Below are positions 1-8,813 of a DNA stretch of 37,488 nt, in pieces. Each line of letters starts with the position of its first letter. Positions within the stretch are counted from its first letter, which is position 1. Source of the DNA: an uncultured Christensenellaceae bacterium (GTDB lineage Bacteria; Bacillota; Clostridia; Christensenellales; Pumilibacteraceae); contig CAJUQF010000010.1 of assembly GCA_910588315.1 (NCBI GenBank), positions 1 through 37,488 of the forward strand. The letters run 5' to 3'. The notes under the pieces are model-generated. The model did not search any database. It was not told where the DNA came from and worked only from the letters and a program-made list of their open reading frames with translations. Made by a program: the position numbers and the translations under genes.

Positions 1-2
1 AA

Positions 3-323
3 AAAGCCGTCGACTATCTGTGTTACAAGAAACGGCAGGTTTTGCTTATTCAGGTCATGTCGCCCGATGAATTCGATCCGTTTTACAGCGGCAGGGTCAG
101 CTTGATAGATTCGGAATCGGAAGACATCGCGGACCCCAAAAATATGAAATTGCGCATAACGCGGTCGATGCAGGAAACATACAAGATCGCGCTTAACGAT
201 ATTATCTCGGACATTCGTTCGTACTGCGCGTCGCGCGGCGCCGAGTTTATTTCGGTGTGCAGCGACAAACCGATCGAGCAGGTCTTGTTCGGTGAATTGT
301 TGAAAGTGGGGGTGATGTCATGA
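3..323 (+). CDS. DUF58 family protein, C-terminal end only
   Basis: The reading frame is already open at the window edge, so only the last 106 residues or so are visible. They read like the end of a DUF58 protein: a KR-rich stretch followed by hydrophobic LLIQVMSPDEFDP, then an S-LIDSES segment, a charged helix ending YKIALNDII, and a final S-D-PIEQVLFGELL segment. DUF58 proteins usually sit beside a MoxR-type AAA ATPase and membrane vWA proteins and are thought to take part in assembling or regulating envelope complexes; their biochemical role is not established. The stop codon overlaps the ATG of the next gene (ATGA), so the two are translationally coupled. A MoxR ATPase would be expected just upstream, outside this window. 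Confidence 0.8.
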   Translation, partial: KAVDYLCYKKRQVLLIQVMSPDEFDPFYSGRVSLIDSESEDIADPKNMKLRITRSMQETYKIALNDIISDIRSYCASRGAEFISVCSDKPIEQVLFGELLKVGVMS

Positions 324-2290
324 GTCTGGCTACCCCGCTCGGGCTATTGGCGCTTGTCGGCATAGCGTTACTTATAATCATATATTTGCTTAAACCGAAT
401 TACCAGCAGAAAGTCATTTCCACGACTTATGTTTGGCGTGTCAGTTTGAGATACAAGCGCAAGAAACTGCCGATAAGCAAATTCCGTAATATAATTTTGC
501 TTATTTGTCAATTATTGCTCATTACTATATGTGCGTTTTTGCTTACACAGCCCTTTATACCCGCAGAAACCGACGAAACGCGTGCGGAAAAGATAGTTAT
601 CATCGACGCATCGGCGAGCATGCTCGCGGTGGACGGTAACGGCGAAACACGGTTTTCCCGTGCGGTTTCCGGCACCCGCGAACTTGCCGAAACCGTTTTT
701 AAAGAAAACGGCGGTACAATATCGGTCATACTTGCCGGCGAGACGCCGCAGGTTATAGTAAACCGTGCCAAATCCGATTCTTTGCATGACGTTAATGCGG
801 CGCTTGACGAGCTTGTCGTCGAGAACGGTTCGGCATGTACTTACGGCGTGGTGGATATAGACGGCGCTGTCAAAGCCGCGGAGGAATATCTGGTAGATGC
901 GCCCGACGCGGAAGTCGTGCTTTTCACCGACACTACTTATATCGATGCGGGCGGGATAACCGTTCGTAAAATTTCCGGCGCTACCGAATGGAACGCCGCT
1001 GTTCTTAATTGCGCGGCTATTCTCGAAGAAAACCAATATACGATCGAGATACAAGTCGCAAGCTACGGCAGAGCGTCGGAGCTTCATGTTTTTTGCGAGC
1101 TTACGGGCGTAAATGAAGAAGGGCGCACTGTAAGCATCAACGACTATGTGGAGTGCACCGACGACCGGACCATAACGTTGCGCATCGTTCCGCCGGATAA
1201 GCCCGACGACGAGATCACGGTCGGCGACGACGTGAAAGAGATAAAGAGCGAAATGGCTATCTATTCGTACGATACGATACGCGTGTATCTCGAAAACGTA
1301 CACGATTCTTTCTCGTACGACAACGAATTTTATTTGTTCGGCGGCAAGAAACCGCAGTTACGCGTTCAATATACGAGTTCAAATGCCAACCCGTTTTTCT
1401 CGGCGACGCTCATGGCACAGCGTAATTTGCTTGCCAAGCAGTGGGATCTCGACTTTGTCGAAGTCAAAGACGGAAAACCCGAGATGGAAGGTTTTGACTT
1501 TTATATTTTCGAACATGCCATGCCCGCGACTATGCCGACGGACGGGATAGTTATGCTCGTTTCACCCGAAAACGCCATGCCGAGCGGAAGCGGGATAACA
1601 ATGACGGGTAGACGCGTTCAGGGCGCGGAAATGTTTTTGGAGCGCGGTCAGCGTCATCCGATTACCGATTATATCCCGCTTATCAATTTCGGTGTGAGCG
1701 AATATCGCAAGCTCGCGGTTGCCGACGGTTACGAAGAGCTGTTGTATTGCAACGGCGATCCGGTATTGCTTTGCCGTAACGAAGAGGCGTTTAAGTGTAT
1801 CGTTATGCTGTTCAGCGTAAACACTTCGCATGCGCCGGTGCTGGTCGATTTCCCGATGATGATGGGGAATATTTTCGAATATCTGATGCCTGCCGCGATA
1901 AAAGGCGAGATATTCGACGTGGGCGATTCGGCAACGATAAAGGCGCGCGGCACGAGCGTCACTATGACGGCGGTCGGCACGGCGTCGAACGTCAACGTGA
2001 CGTACACGCAATTCCCGCAGACGACCAAGTTCATTTTGCCGGGCGCGTATACGTTGACGCAACCCATACTCGGTAACGAGACTTCTTACGTCAAGCGGCT
2101 CGTAAATAAATTTTTCGTGCGGATACCGAACGCGGAAAGCAACACGTCCGCGGTAGTCGACAGTCTCGAAACGGTGACTCGACCCAAGGCGGAGCAAAAG
2201 ATCGATATCGACTTGGCGTTCTATATAGCGATAGCGCTCGTCGCGTTATTGATCGCGGAGCGTTTGCTCCAATCGGGCGATAGGTATTAA
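320..2290 (+). CDS. BatA-like membrane protein with vWA domain
   Basis: A 656-residue protein with two N-terminal membrane segments (about 7-24 and 57-77) separated by a basic stretch, the layout of the BatA N-terminal domain. A vWA domain follows from about residue 89. Its metal-ion-dependent adhesion site is visible as D96-A-S-A-S100 after the strand KIVII. A long extracytoplasmic middle region follows, then a C-terminal membrane segment at about 635-650 and a short charged tail. The start is fixed by the ATGA overlap with the DUF58 gene. A vWA protein next to DUF58 is the standard Bat/MoxR neighbourhood. Such proteins bind partners through the metal site, but no partner can be read from sequence. 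The family assignment is secure and the cellular role is unknown. Confidence 0.85.
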   Translation: MSLATPLGLLALVGIALLIIIYLLKPNYQQKVISTTYVWRVSLRYKRKKLPISKFRNIILLICQLLLITICAFLLTQPFIPAETDETRAEKIVIIDASASMLAVDGNGETRFSRAVSGTRELAETVFKENGGTISVILAGETPQVIVNRAKSDSLHDVNAALDELVVENGSACTYGVVDIDGAVKAAEEYLVDAPDAEVVLFTDTTYIDAGGITVRKISGATEWNAAVLNCAAILEENQYTIEIQVASYGRASELHVFCELTGVNEEGRTVSINDYVECTDDRTITLRIVPPDKPDDEITVGDDVKEIKSEMAIYSYDTIRVYLENVHDSFSYDNEFYLFGGKKPQLRVQYTSSNANPFFSATLMAQRNLLAKQWDLDFVEVKDGKPEMEGFDFYIFEHAMPATMPTDGIVMLVSPENAMPSGSGITMTGRRVQGAEMFLERGQRHPITDYIPLINFGVSEYRKLAVADGYEELLYCNGDPVLLCRNEEAFKCIVMLFSVNTSHAPVLVDFPMMMGNIFEYLMPAAIKGEIFDVGDSATIKARGTSVTMTAVGTASNVNVTYTQFPQTTKFILPGAYTLTQPILGNETSYVKRLVNKFFVRIPNAESNTSAVVDSLETVTRPKAEQKIDIDLAFYIAIALVALLIAERLLQSGDRY

Positions 2291-2306
2291 AAGGAGGTAG
2301 CGGCTA

Positions 2307-5060
2307 ATGACAAATCTTCAAATGCATTTTGCGAATCCGTGGCTGTTGTTCCTTTTGATCCCCGCGCTGTTTGTCGTGTTGTTCCCGTATTTCCGCTCGC
2401 CGAAAAAGTACCGTCGCACGCGCAACCGTATCGTGTCGGTCGTACTCGGCACGGTCGTTATGATCCTCGGCGTATCGGTGCTATCCGGCTTGAATTTTAC
2501 CTACGATATTCCTAACGCCGAAAATGAAGTGCTTATAGTAGTAGATACATCGGACAGCGGTTCGCCGTCGGATGACGTGCGCGACGATTTCATTCAAGAT
2601 ATAGTAAGCGAAAGCGGATCGGATTTCAAGCTCGGCATTGTTACGTTCGGTTACGATCAGGTATACGCGGCGGAAATGACCACCGATGCGGACGCAGCGT
2701 ATAGAAACTATATGCAGGCTGCGCGTCCTGACGGCAGCGCGTCCGATATAGCGTCGGCGCTAAGATTCGCGCACGGCTTGTTGAGTAAGCCGGAGACCGC
2801 TAAGATCGTGCTCGTTTCCGACGGACTGGAAACGGACGGCAGCGCGCTGTCCGTGATAAAGTCGATCGCCGCGGCGGGCGTAAAAGTCGATACGGTCTGT
2901 TTTTCCAACGAGCGCGAAAGCGACGAAGTTCAGCTTACCGACATAGTATTGCCGGAATACAGTATCAAAGCCGGCGAGAAGATATCGATAGGACTGACAT
3001 TGCAAAGTTCGTATGCAGGCGAGGCCACGATAACGCTGTTCGATTCGATCTATTCGGAAGACGCCGCCGATTTCGAACAGACTGCCGGGACTCCGGAAGA
3101 TATAGTATTGCAGTCCGGTGTTCAGACTGTCGGCGTCGATCATGTGTTTGCCGTTCCCGGTATGCACAGACTGCATTTTACATTGACGAGCGCGGAGGAT
3201 ACGGCGCTCAATAATAACGTATATTATTCGTACATCGATCTGCAGGTTCATGATCGGATATTGATCGTGCGCCGCGACGCGACGGAGGCGGATAGGCTTA
3301 AGGAAGTACTCGATAGCACATACGAAACTGTCGACGTAGTCGATATAGGCGGAGACAAGATGCCGACGACCGTGGAAGGTCTGCGCGCGTACGATGAAGT
3401 GATAATGATGAACATTGCACGTGCCGACATGCCCGACGGGCTTGAAGTTGCGCTCAATTCCTATGTCAAGGATTACGGCGGCGGCATGTTTACCGTGGGC
3501 GGAAACAAGCCGGGCGGCAATGCGGATTCACCCGAACCCAATGCGTACGACCGAAAAGATCTGTACGGCTCGCTGTATCAGGAAATGCTGCCGGTCGAGG
3601 CGATAGAATACACTCCGCCGCTCGGAGTAATGATAGTGATCGACGTGTCCGGAAGTATGACGTCTACCGATTCGACGACAGGCAAGACCTATCTCGACCT
3701 TGCGAAAGAGGGTGCGATATCATGCTTGGGCGCGCTCACGTCGCGCGATTATTGCGGCGTAATGACGCTTGGCACGACTTACAACGAAGAATTGAAACTG
3801 ACGCCTGTCACGCAGATGCATAGCATCCGCACGGCGATAGAGAATATCGGCGGTACCGGCAGTACCGAGTTCGGCATTTCGATAGCGCAAGCCGGACGAG
3901 CGTTGCAGTCGCTTAAAGAAGTGGAAAAGAAACATATCATAATCGTTTCTGACGGCGAGCCTACCGACGACCCGAAAAACTACACCGCCGCGATCGAAGA
4001 GAACGCTAAGAACAAGATAACTCACTCAGTCGTTATAGTCGGTTCGCGCACGGTGAAGAACGATTTGAAAAACGCAGTGGAGAATATCGGCGGCGGCAAA
4101 CTGTACGACGGACTCAGCGGCGACGAAGTTACGACCGTCATGCGCGAGGACCTTAAAGTGGACGCGATCAAAAAGGTCACTTTCGATCCCGACGGATTCA
4201 CCCCGCGTATAGCGACGCATACTTCGGCGACCAACGAAGTATTGGAACTGCTCAAAGACCCCGCAAATTCCATGCCCAAACTTTACGGCTATTACGGTAC
4301 AAGGATCAAGGACGGCGCGGACACGGTACTGTCCGGTGAATTCGTGCCGATGTACGCGCAGTGGAAATACGGCGCCGGCTCGGTGGGAAGTTTCATGTGC
4401 GATCTCAGCGGTAATTGGTCGGACGATTTTTTGAAGAACGTAGTCGGACAGGCGTTTATACGCGGCGCGGTAAGTTCGCTTTTCCCGGTCAACGATATAA
4501 GCATAGGCGAGATATCCGCCTCGCTCAAAGAGGATAATTACAGTACGCAGGTCAGTATCTTTACGGAACTCGACGAGACCCAAACTCTCGAAGTGACCGT
4601 TACGCCGCCGATAACGTCGAACCGTGCGGAAACGGAAGAACAGAAGTATACGTTTACGGCGAACGATAATTACAGCAATGTCGTTATCCGCAATCCCGGC
4701 GCGGGCTTGCATAGGATAGATATAGTCAAAAAGGATGAGGCGGGCAACATCGTCGCGACATATACGACTTACAGAGCGTTTTCTTATTCAAAAGAATACG
4801 ACGGATTCGTCGATCCAGAAACCGGCGAAAAGCTCATGGCAGAGCTTGCGAAAACGGGCGGCGGCGTGGCGTTGACCGACGCGTCGGAAGTGTTTGACGG
4901 CGCGAGACGCACGTTCGGTCGCACTTACGATCCGCGTGTGCCGCTCATAATAATAGCATTGATACTGTTCTTGCTCGATGTAGCGGTACGCAAGTTCAAG
5001 TTCAAGTGGCCGCACGAGATCGTCCGCGACATAAAAGAACGTCGCGGAAAAACGAAATAA
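2307..5060 (+). CDS. Large vWA membrane protein with GATase1-like region
   Basis: A 917-residue protein. Two membrane segments lie at about 12-28 and 42-61. A first vWA-like domain starts near residue 74 with a DTSDS metal-site motif (80-84). Residues about 322-430 resemble the class-I glutamine-amidotransferase-like fold often found in such proteins; no catalytic triad is evident. A second, canonical vWA domain follows, with D446-V-S-G-S450 and a later TGSTEFG segment supplying the metal-site threonine. A C-terminal membrane segment lies at about 876-893, followed by a basic tail. The start is set by AAAGGAGGT about 8 nt upstream of the ATG at 2307, 16 nt after the previous stop. Two metal-site motifs in one chain suggest multivalent binding (inference). 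It belongs to the DUF58/BatA operon. Confidence 0.85.
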   Translation: MTNLQMHFANPWLLFLLIPALFVVLFPYFRSPKKYRRTRNRIVSVVLGTVVMILGVSVLSGLNFTYDIPNAENEVLIVVDTSDSGSPSDDVRDDFIQDIVSESGSDFKLGIVTFGYDQVYAAEMTTDADAAYRNYMQAARPDGSASDIASALRFAHGLLSKPETAKIVLVSDGLETDGSALSVIKSIAAAGVKVDTVCFSNERESDEVQLTDIVLPEYSIKAGEKISIGLTLQSSYAGEATITLFDSIYSEDAADFEQTAGTPEDIVLQSGVQTVGVDHVFAVPGMHRLHFTLTSAEDTALNNNVYYSYIDLQVHDRILIVRRDATEADRLKEVLDSTYETVDVVDIGGDKMPTTVEGLRAYDEVIMMNIARADMPDGLEVALNSYVKDYGGGMFTVGGNKPGGNADSPEPNAYDRKDLYGSLYQEMLPVEAIEYTPPLGVMIVIDVSGSMTSTDSTTGKTYLDLAKEGAISCLGALTSRDYCGVMTLGTTYNEELKLTPVTQMHSIRTAIENIGGTGSTEFGISIAQAGRALQSLKEVEKKHIIIVSDGEPTDDPKNYTAAIEENAKNKITHSVVIVGSRTVKNDLKNAVENIGGGKLYDGLSGDEVTTVMREDLKVDAIKKVTFDPDGFTPRIATHTSATNEVLELLKDPANSMPKLYGYYGTRIKDGADTVLSGEFVPMYAQWKYGAGSVGSFMCDLSGNWSDDFLKNVVGQAFIRGAVSSLFPVNDISIGEISASLKEDNYSTQVSIFTELDETQTLEVTVTPPITSNRAETEEQKYTFTANDNYSNVVIRNPGAGLHRIDIVKKDEAGNIVATYTTYRAFSYSKEYDGFVDPETGEKLMAELAKTGGGVALTDASEVFDGARRTFGRTYDPRVPLIIIALILFLLDVAVRKFKFKWPHEIVRDIKERRGKTK

Positions 5061-5072
5061 CGGGAGGCGACG

Positions 5073-7853
5073 ATGGAAAAAACAAAAAGAAATATAAAGA
5101 TATTCGCAGTCGCCGTAGTTCTCGCTCTGTTTGCGCTGTTCATGATAGCTTGCGGCAGTGATCTGCCTATGCTCGACAGACCTCTCGGCGTAAAGATAAA
5201 CTCCGATTCTCAGATCATATCCTGGCACGAAGTGGAAAACGCCAAGGGTTATGTTGTGTCGTACGGCGGTGAAACGCGTAATACGCGCAAAAACAGTTAC
5301 GACTTGTCCGGCTTGCATCCCGGCACGTACAACGTCAAGGTAAAAGCCATAGGCGACGGCGAAAAGTTCTCCGATTCGCCGTGGTCTGCGACACGTGTGT
5401 TCGTAAAAGACAAAGAATCGGGTCTGTCATATAAGCTCATCAACAGTAAAACGGAATATGAAGTTTCCGGCATAGGCTCGGCGAGCGGCGACGTCGTGAT
5501 CGACGATATGTTCCGCGGCAAACCCGTAACGCGCATAGGCGATTCGGCGTTTTATAACGATACGAAACTGACGAGCATCACTCTCGGCAGAAACATCAAG
5601 ACGATAGGCGACCATGCCTTTTATAACAGCAACAGTTTAAGAAGCGTTACCATTCCGGAAGGCGTTACTACCATCGAGAAAAGCGCGTTTCAGAGTTGTC
5701 GCGTTCTCAACAAGATAGAGATACCCGACAGCGTGACGGAGATAAAGGATTATACGTTCTCGTACTGTATCGCGTTGGAAGAAGTCGTAATAGGCAGCGC
5801 CGTAAAATCTATAGGCACCTATGCGTTTACCGGATGCCGCGCGCTCGAGCGTGTTGGCGTTCCCGATTCCGTAGCGACGATAGGCGCGTATGCGTTCAGT
5901 TCGTGCAGTGCGCTTGACGAAGTTATTTTGGGCAACGGTTTACAAATAATCGATCAGTACGCGTTTACGGGTTGCGGCAAACTTACGAACGTACTCATGA
6001 ACAACAACGTTCTGGCGATAGGCGAACGCGCATTTTCGGAGTGTGCGAGTCTCGAGCGTATAACTTTGCCGGACAGCGTTCAAATGCTCGGCGGTTATGC
6101 GTTTTACGGTTGCACGCTTTTGAGCGAAGTGCATATCGGAACGGGTATGCGCAGCGTGGGCGTGGGCGCGTTCAATGCGACAAAGATATGGGTAGACGCC
6201 GCAGATTCGGTGTACGTGGATAAATGGCTCGTGTGGAATAAAAACGTCGAGCGCGACACCGTAACGATCGCTTCGAATACGGTAGGTATCGCGGCGTATG
6301 CACTGTACGGTTTGAAAAATGTGACCGACATAACCATACCGTCCAACGTCAAGTATATAGGCGATCATGCGATAGCTAATTCGAGCGTGCTTATGAACGT
6401 CACGGTCGGGGCAAACGTAACCGAGATAGGAAACTATGCATTTGCAAACGGCAAAGCGCTTACTTATGTGACGTTTGCGCGCAACTCCGAATTGAAAATA
6501 ATCGGCAGTGCGGCGTTTTCGAACTGCCAGTATCTCGACGGCGTGACGTTGCCGGATAAACTCGAAATGATAGGCTCCGGAGCATTTAACGGCACGCGTA
6601 TGTGGACGGACGGAACCGACATAGTGTACGTAGATAAATGGGTAGTCGGAGCGAAAGACGGTGTGCAGAGCGCAACTATCGCAGCCGGTACGGTAGGTAT
6701 CGCGGCTTACTCTTTCTATAAATCCAATACTCTTTTCGGACTGTCCTTGCCGGACTCAATCAAGTATATAGGGCGATCGGCGTTTTACGAATGCAGCGCG
6801 CTTGCGGGGATAAATATCCCGACTTCGCTCGAAAAGATAGACGATTACACGTTTTATAAATGTTCGTACCTGCAAAAAATAGTCATCCCCGACGGGCTTA
6901 AATCGATAGGGCGTTCGGCGTTTTACGAGTGCATGATGCTCGGTGATATCAAGATCCCGGACAGCGTGACCGATATCGGCGATTATGCATTTTACGGCAG
7001 TTCGTCGCCGTTCTTCGGCGGTCTGTCGGCTATAGATCTCGGCAAAGGCGTCGAGCGCATCGGTTCGTATGCTTTTGCGAAATGCTATAATTTGACCGAA
7101 TTGGTCATACCGGACAGCGTGACGTCGCTCGGTGCGCATGCGTTCGATAAATGTACCGGACTCGGAACGATCGAGATAGGTTCGGGACTTACCGCTATAA
7201 GCGAATATGCTTTCCGCAAAACGGGTATAGCGAGCATAGTCATTCCGCAGAGCGTCAAAACGATCGGACGCTACGCGTTCAGGGACTGCGAAAAACTCGT
7301 CGATATAGACTTCGGCGGTACGGAGACGATAGACAACTATGCTTTTGCAGGCTGCTCGGCGCTGAAACGTGCGATCGTCCCCGAAAACGTAACAAACATC
7401 GGCGATTATGCGTTTTATAAATGCGTGGCGCTCGAAAGTCTTGTGTTTGTCGCAGCGCCGGATTATATAGGAAAACATGCTTTCTACGGCTGCAACTCGG
7501 CGACGCTGTATATGACCGACGGCATGCCGTCGAATGCTTGGAACGCGCGTTGGAACTCGTCGTACAGACCGATTATCTGCGGCGCGACGCTCGACGCGAG
7601 CGGTAAGTATATCGAGTCGATCACAACGACCGCGAGTTCGCAGCTCAACTTCGATGCGAGCGGCAAAGTCACCCCGCCGGTACGCGACGGGTATGTGTTC
7701 GCCGGTTGGGCGATGGAAAGTAACGGCGCGCCCGTGTATGCGGCGAACGAATTGGAATCGGTGCCGCTCGGTCAAACCTTGTATTCCACCTGGACGGAGT
7801 ACATTCCGCCGGAACCCGAAGACCCGGAAAACCCGAGCGAGCCGCAGGAATAG
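5073..7853 (+). CDS. BspA-like leucine-rich-repeat lipoprotein
   Basis: A 926-residue surface lipoprotein. A basic N-terminus and hydrophobic helix end in FMIAC27, a lipobox with an atypical Met at -3. Residues about 34-112 look like a fibronectin type III domain. Residues about 115-850 are BspA/LRR_5 repeats of 22-24 residues, each near the consensus I-P-SV-IG-YAF-C-L-I. Two inserts of about 40 residues carrying YVDKW interrupt the repeats at roughly 370-405 and 510-545; similar inserts are common in BspA proteins. The C-terminus (about 850-905) resembles a Flg_new/Listeria-Bacteroides repeat (GYVFAGW...LYSTWTEY), followed by a Pro/Glu tail. GGGAGG precedes the ATG, only 12 nt after the vWA stop, so it is probably co-transcribed. 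BspA repeats usually mediate adhesion; the ligand here is unknown. Confidence 0.88.
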   Translation: MEKTKRNIKIFAVAVVLALFALFMIACGSDLPMLDRPLGVKINSDSQIISWHEVENAKGYVVSYGGETRNTRKNSYDLSGLHPGTYNVKVKAIGDGEKFSDSPWSATRVFVKDKESGLSYKLINSKTEYEVSGIGSASGDVVIDDMFRGKPVTRIGDSAFYNDTKLTSITLGRNIKTIGDHAFYNSNSLRSVTIPEGVTTIEKSAFQSCRVLNKIEIPDSVTEIKDYTFSYCIALEEVVIGSAVKSIGTYAFTGCRALERVGVPDSVATIGAYAFSSCSALDEVILGNGLQIIDQYAFTGCGKLTNVLMNNNVLAIGERAFSECASLERITLPDSVQMLGGYAFYGCTLLSEVHIGTGMRSVGVGAFNATKIWVDAADSVYVDKWLVWNKNVERDTVTIASNTVGIAAYALYGLKNVTDITIPSNVKYIGDHAIANSSVLMNVTVGANVTEIGNYAFANGKALTYVTFARNSELKIIGSAAFSNCQYLDGVTLPDKLEMIGSGAFNGTRMWTDGTDIVYVDKWVVGAKDGVQSATIAAGTVGIAAYSFYKSNTLFGLSLPDSIKYIGRSAFYECSALAGINIPTSLEKIDDYTFYKCSYLQKIVIPDGLKSIGRSAFYECMMLGDIKIPDSVTDIGDYAFYGSSSPFFGGLSAIDLGKGVERIGSYAFAKCYNLTELVIPDSVTSLGAHAFDKCTGLGTIEIGSGLTAISEYAFRKTGIASIVIPQSVKTIGRYAFRDCEKLVDIDFGGTETIDNYAFAGCSALKRAIVPENVTNIGDYAFYKCVALESLVFVAAPDYIGKHAFYGCNSATLYMTDGMPSNAWNARWNSSYRPIICGATLDASGKYIESITTTASSQLNFDASGKVTPPVRDGYVFAGWAMESNGAPVYAANELESVPLGQTLYSTWTEYIPPEPEDPENPSEPQE

Positions 7854-7866
7854 CGTATAAACAAAT

Positions 7867-7899
7867 AAAGAGCAAAGATCGAAAGTTTTTGCTCTTTTT
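7867..7899 (+). terminator. Rho-independent terminator after the vWA/BspA operon
   Basis: AAAGAGCAAA (7867-7876) pairs with TTTGCTCTTT (7888-7897), followed by further T residues. It lies 13 nt after the BspA stop codon and closes the operon. Confidence 0.75.
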
Positions 7900-7954
7900 A
7901 AATGCTTATTGGCGATCGATAATTTCGGTGGATATTATATCGTGCCTCTGTTTT

Positions 7955-8097
7955 ATCGTAAAGTATTATATAACCGATGTTTGTAGAGAGCTTTAGACCT
8001 CGATGCGCTCCGTGTGCGGCAGAGCAATAATCCGAGAAACGTCAGGCAAGGGTCTGCCTGCCCGACGAAGTACGCAGTGGAATTGCTTTACAGTAAA
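7955..8097. repeat. Interspersed palindromic element, copy A (left half degenerate)
   Basis: The ends are inverted (TTATCGTAAAGTATTA left, AATTGCTTTACAGTAA right). The right-hand hairpin is intact: arms at 8041-8048 and 8055-8062 around an AGGGTC loop (8049-8054). The left-hand hairpin has decayed, although TGCGCTCC is still visible near 8004. It carries the conserved middle segment GCAATAATCCGAGAAA. Confidence 0.8.
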
Positions 8098-8182
8098 TAA
8101 CGATTTGTGATGTATAAACCCAGTTGACATTTTATTGTAAAGTAAATTCAGAATCGACATGTATGAATATTTATATTTGATA

Positions 8183-8320
8183 TATCGTACAGCAAATACA
8201 GAAAGACGTTCGTAGGGAGCGCAGACCCATGCGCTCCGTTATGGCAAAACAATAATCCGAGAAACGGCGGTCAAGGGTCTGACCGCCTACGAATTACACA
8301 ACAAAAATGCTTTACGGTAA
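8183..8320. repeat. Interspersed palindromic element, copy B (complete)
   Basis: A near-complete copy. Hairpin 1 is GGAGCGCA (8216-8223), loop GACCCA, TGCGCTCC (8230-8237), directly preceded by CGTAG. Hairpin 2 is GGCGGTCA (8266-8273), loop AGGGTC, TGACCGCC (8280-8287), followed by CTACGAA. The five-base core GACCC of loop 1 is the reverse complement of GGGTC in loop 2. The outer ends are inverted (CGTACAGCAAAT against AAATGCTTTACGG). Confidence 0.88.
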
Positions 8321-8380
8321 CAAAACGGAACGCCGAGGCGTCGTTCCCTACGAATCACACAATGTAATTTCGTTACGATA
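8321..8380 (-). repeat. Single-module variant of the interspersed element, copy D
   Basis: One hairpin module in reverse orientation: GGAACG (8327-8332) pairs with CGTTCC (8342-8347), followed by CTACGAA, then the usual right-end sequence with CACACAATGTAATT. Read on the minus strand it begins CGTAG-GGAACG, the same layout as the other modules but with a different stem. It directly abuts copy B. Confidence 0.75.
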
Positions 8381-8424
8381 GGTAAGAGAAATTGCGTTTT
8401 TGTCACCGAACGAAGTCTCTGTTT

Positions 8425-8560
8425 TACCGAAACGCTATTACAGAATCGACCTTCGTAGGGAGCGCAGACCCTTGCGCTCCGTGTGTGGCAGGGCAATAAC
8501 CCAAGTAATGGCGGTCAAGGGTGGCGCCCTACGAATTGCACAATAAAAATGCTTTGCGAT
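8425..8560. repeat. Interspersed palindromic element, copy C (hairpin 2 damaged)
   Basis: Hairpin 1 is perfect: GGAGCGCA (8459-8466), loop GACCCT (8467-8472), TGCGCTCC (8473-8480), preceded by CTTCGTAG. Hairpin 2 has lost part of its loop and distal arm (GGCGGTCAAGGGTGGCGCC around 8510-8528) but still ends CCCTACGAATT. Confidence 0.82.
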
Positions 8561-8622
8561 AATAAACGGAACGCCGAGGCGTCGTTCCCTACGAATTACA
8601 CAATATAATTGCTTTACGATAT
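8561..8622 (-). repeat. Single-module variant of the interspersed element, copy E
   Basis: Nearly identical to copy D: GGAACG...CGTTCC, then CCTACGAATTACACAAT and an ATTGCTTTACG end. It abuts copy C just as D abuts B, so the pair B+D and the pair C+E look like two copies of one larger composite unit. Confidence 0.75.
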
Positions 8623-8749
8623 GTGGATGGGAAATGTGTCTGATATGCTATCATATTATAATTTTATTGCAAGGCATTAACAAAAACGATATAAAATAAC
8701 AATTCAACACGCACGGAACCTATAACGATCATGCGCGATACTAATATCC
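8623..8749. other. AT-rich gene-free stretch before the Cys-rich HTH gene
   Basis: No open frame with a ribosome binding site, no hairpin and no repeat module was found between the last interspersed element and the promoter region of the next gene. Confidence 0.5.
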
Positions 8750-8781
8750 TTGACAAAAACGAATGTATAGTATAGTATAAT
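8750..8781 (+). promoter_or_regulatory. Putative promoter for the Cys-rich HTH gene
   Basis: A perfect TTGACA lies at 8750-8755. Perfect TATAAT at 8776-8781 is 20 nt away, longer than the usual 17; the alternative TATAGT at 8771 gives 15 nt. The overlapping TATAG/TATAAT series makes the exact -10 uncertain. Confidence 0.55.
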
Positions 8782-8813
8782 CATAACACAATTCGGGTCA
8801 ACGGAGAACATGA

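Noticed and set aside
7955..8622. CRISPR array
   Set aside because: The repeats are long, palindromic, variable and irregularly spaced, recur elsewhere in the window, and have no uniform spacers or cas genes.
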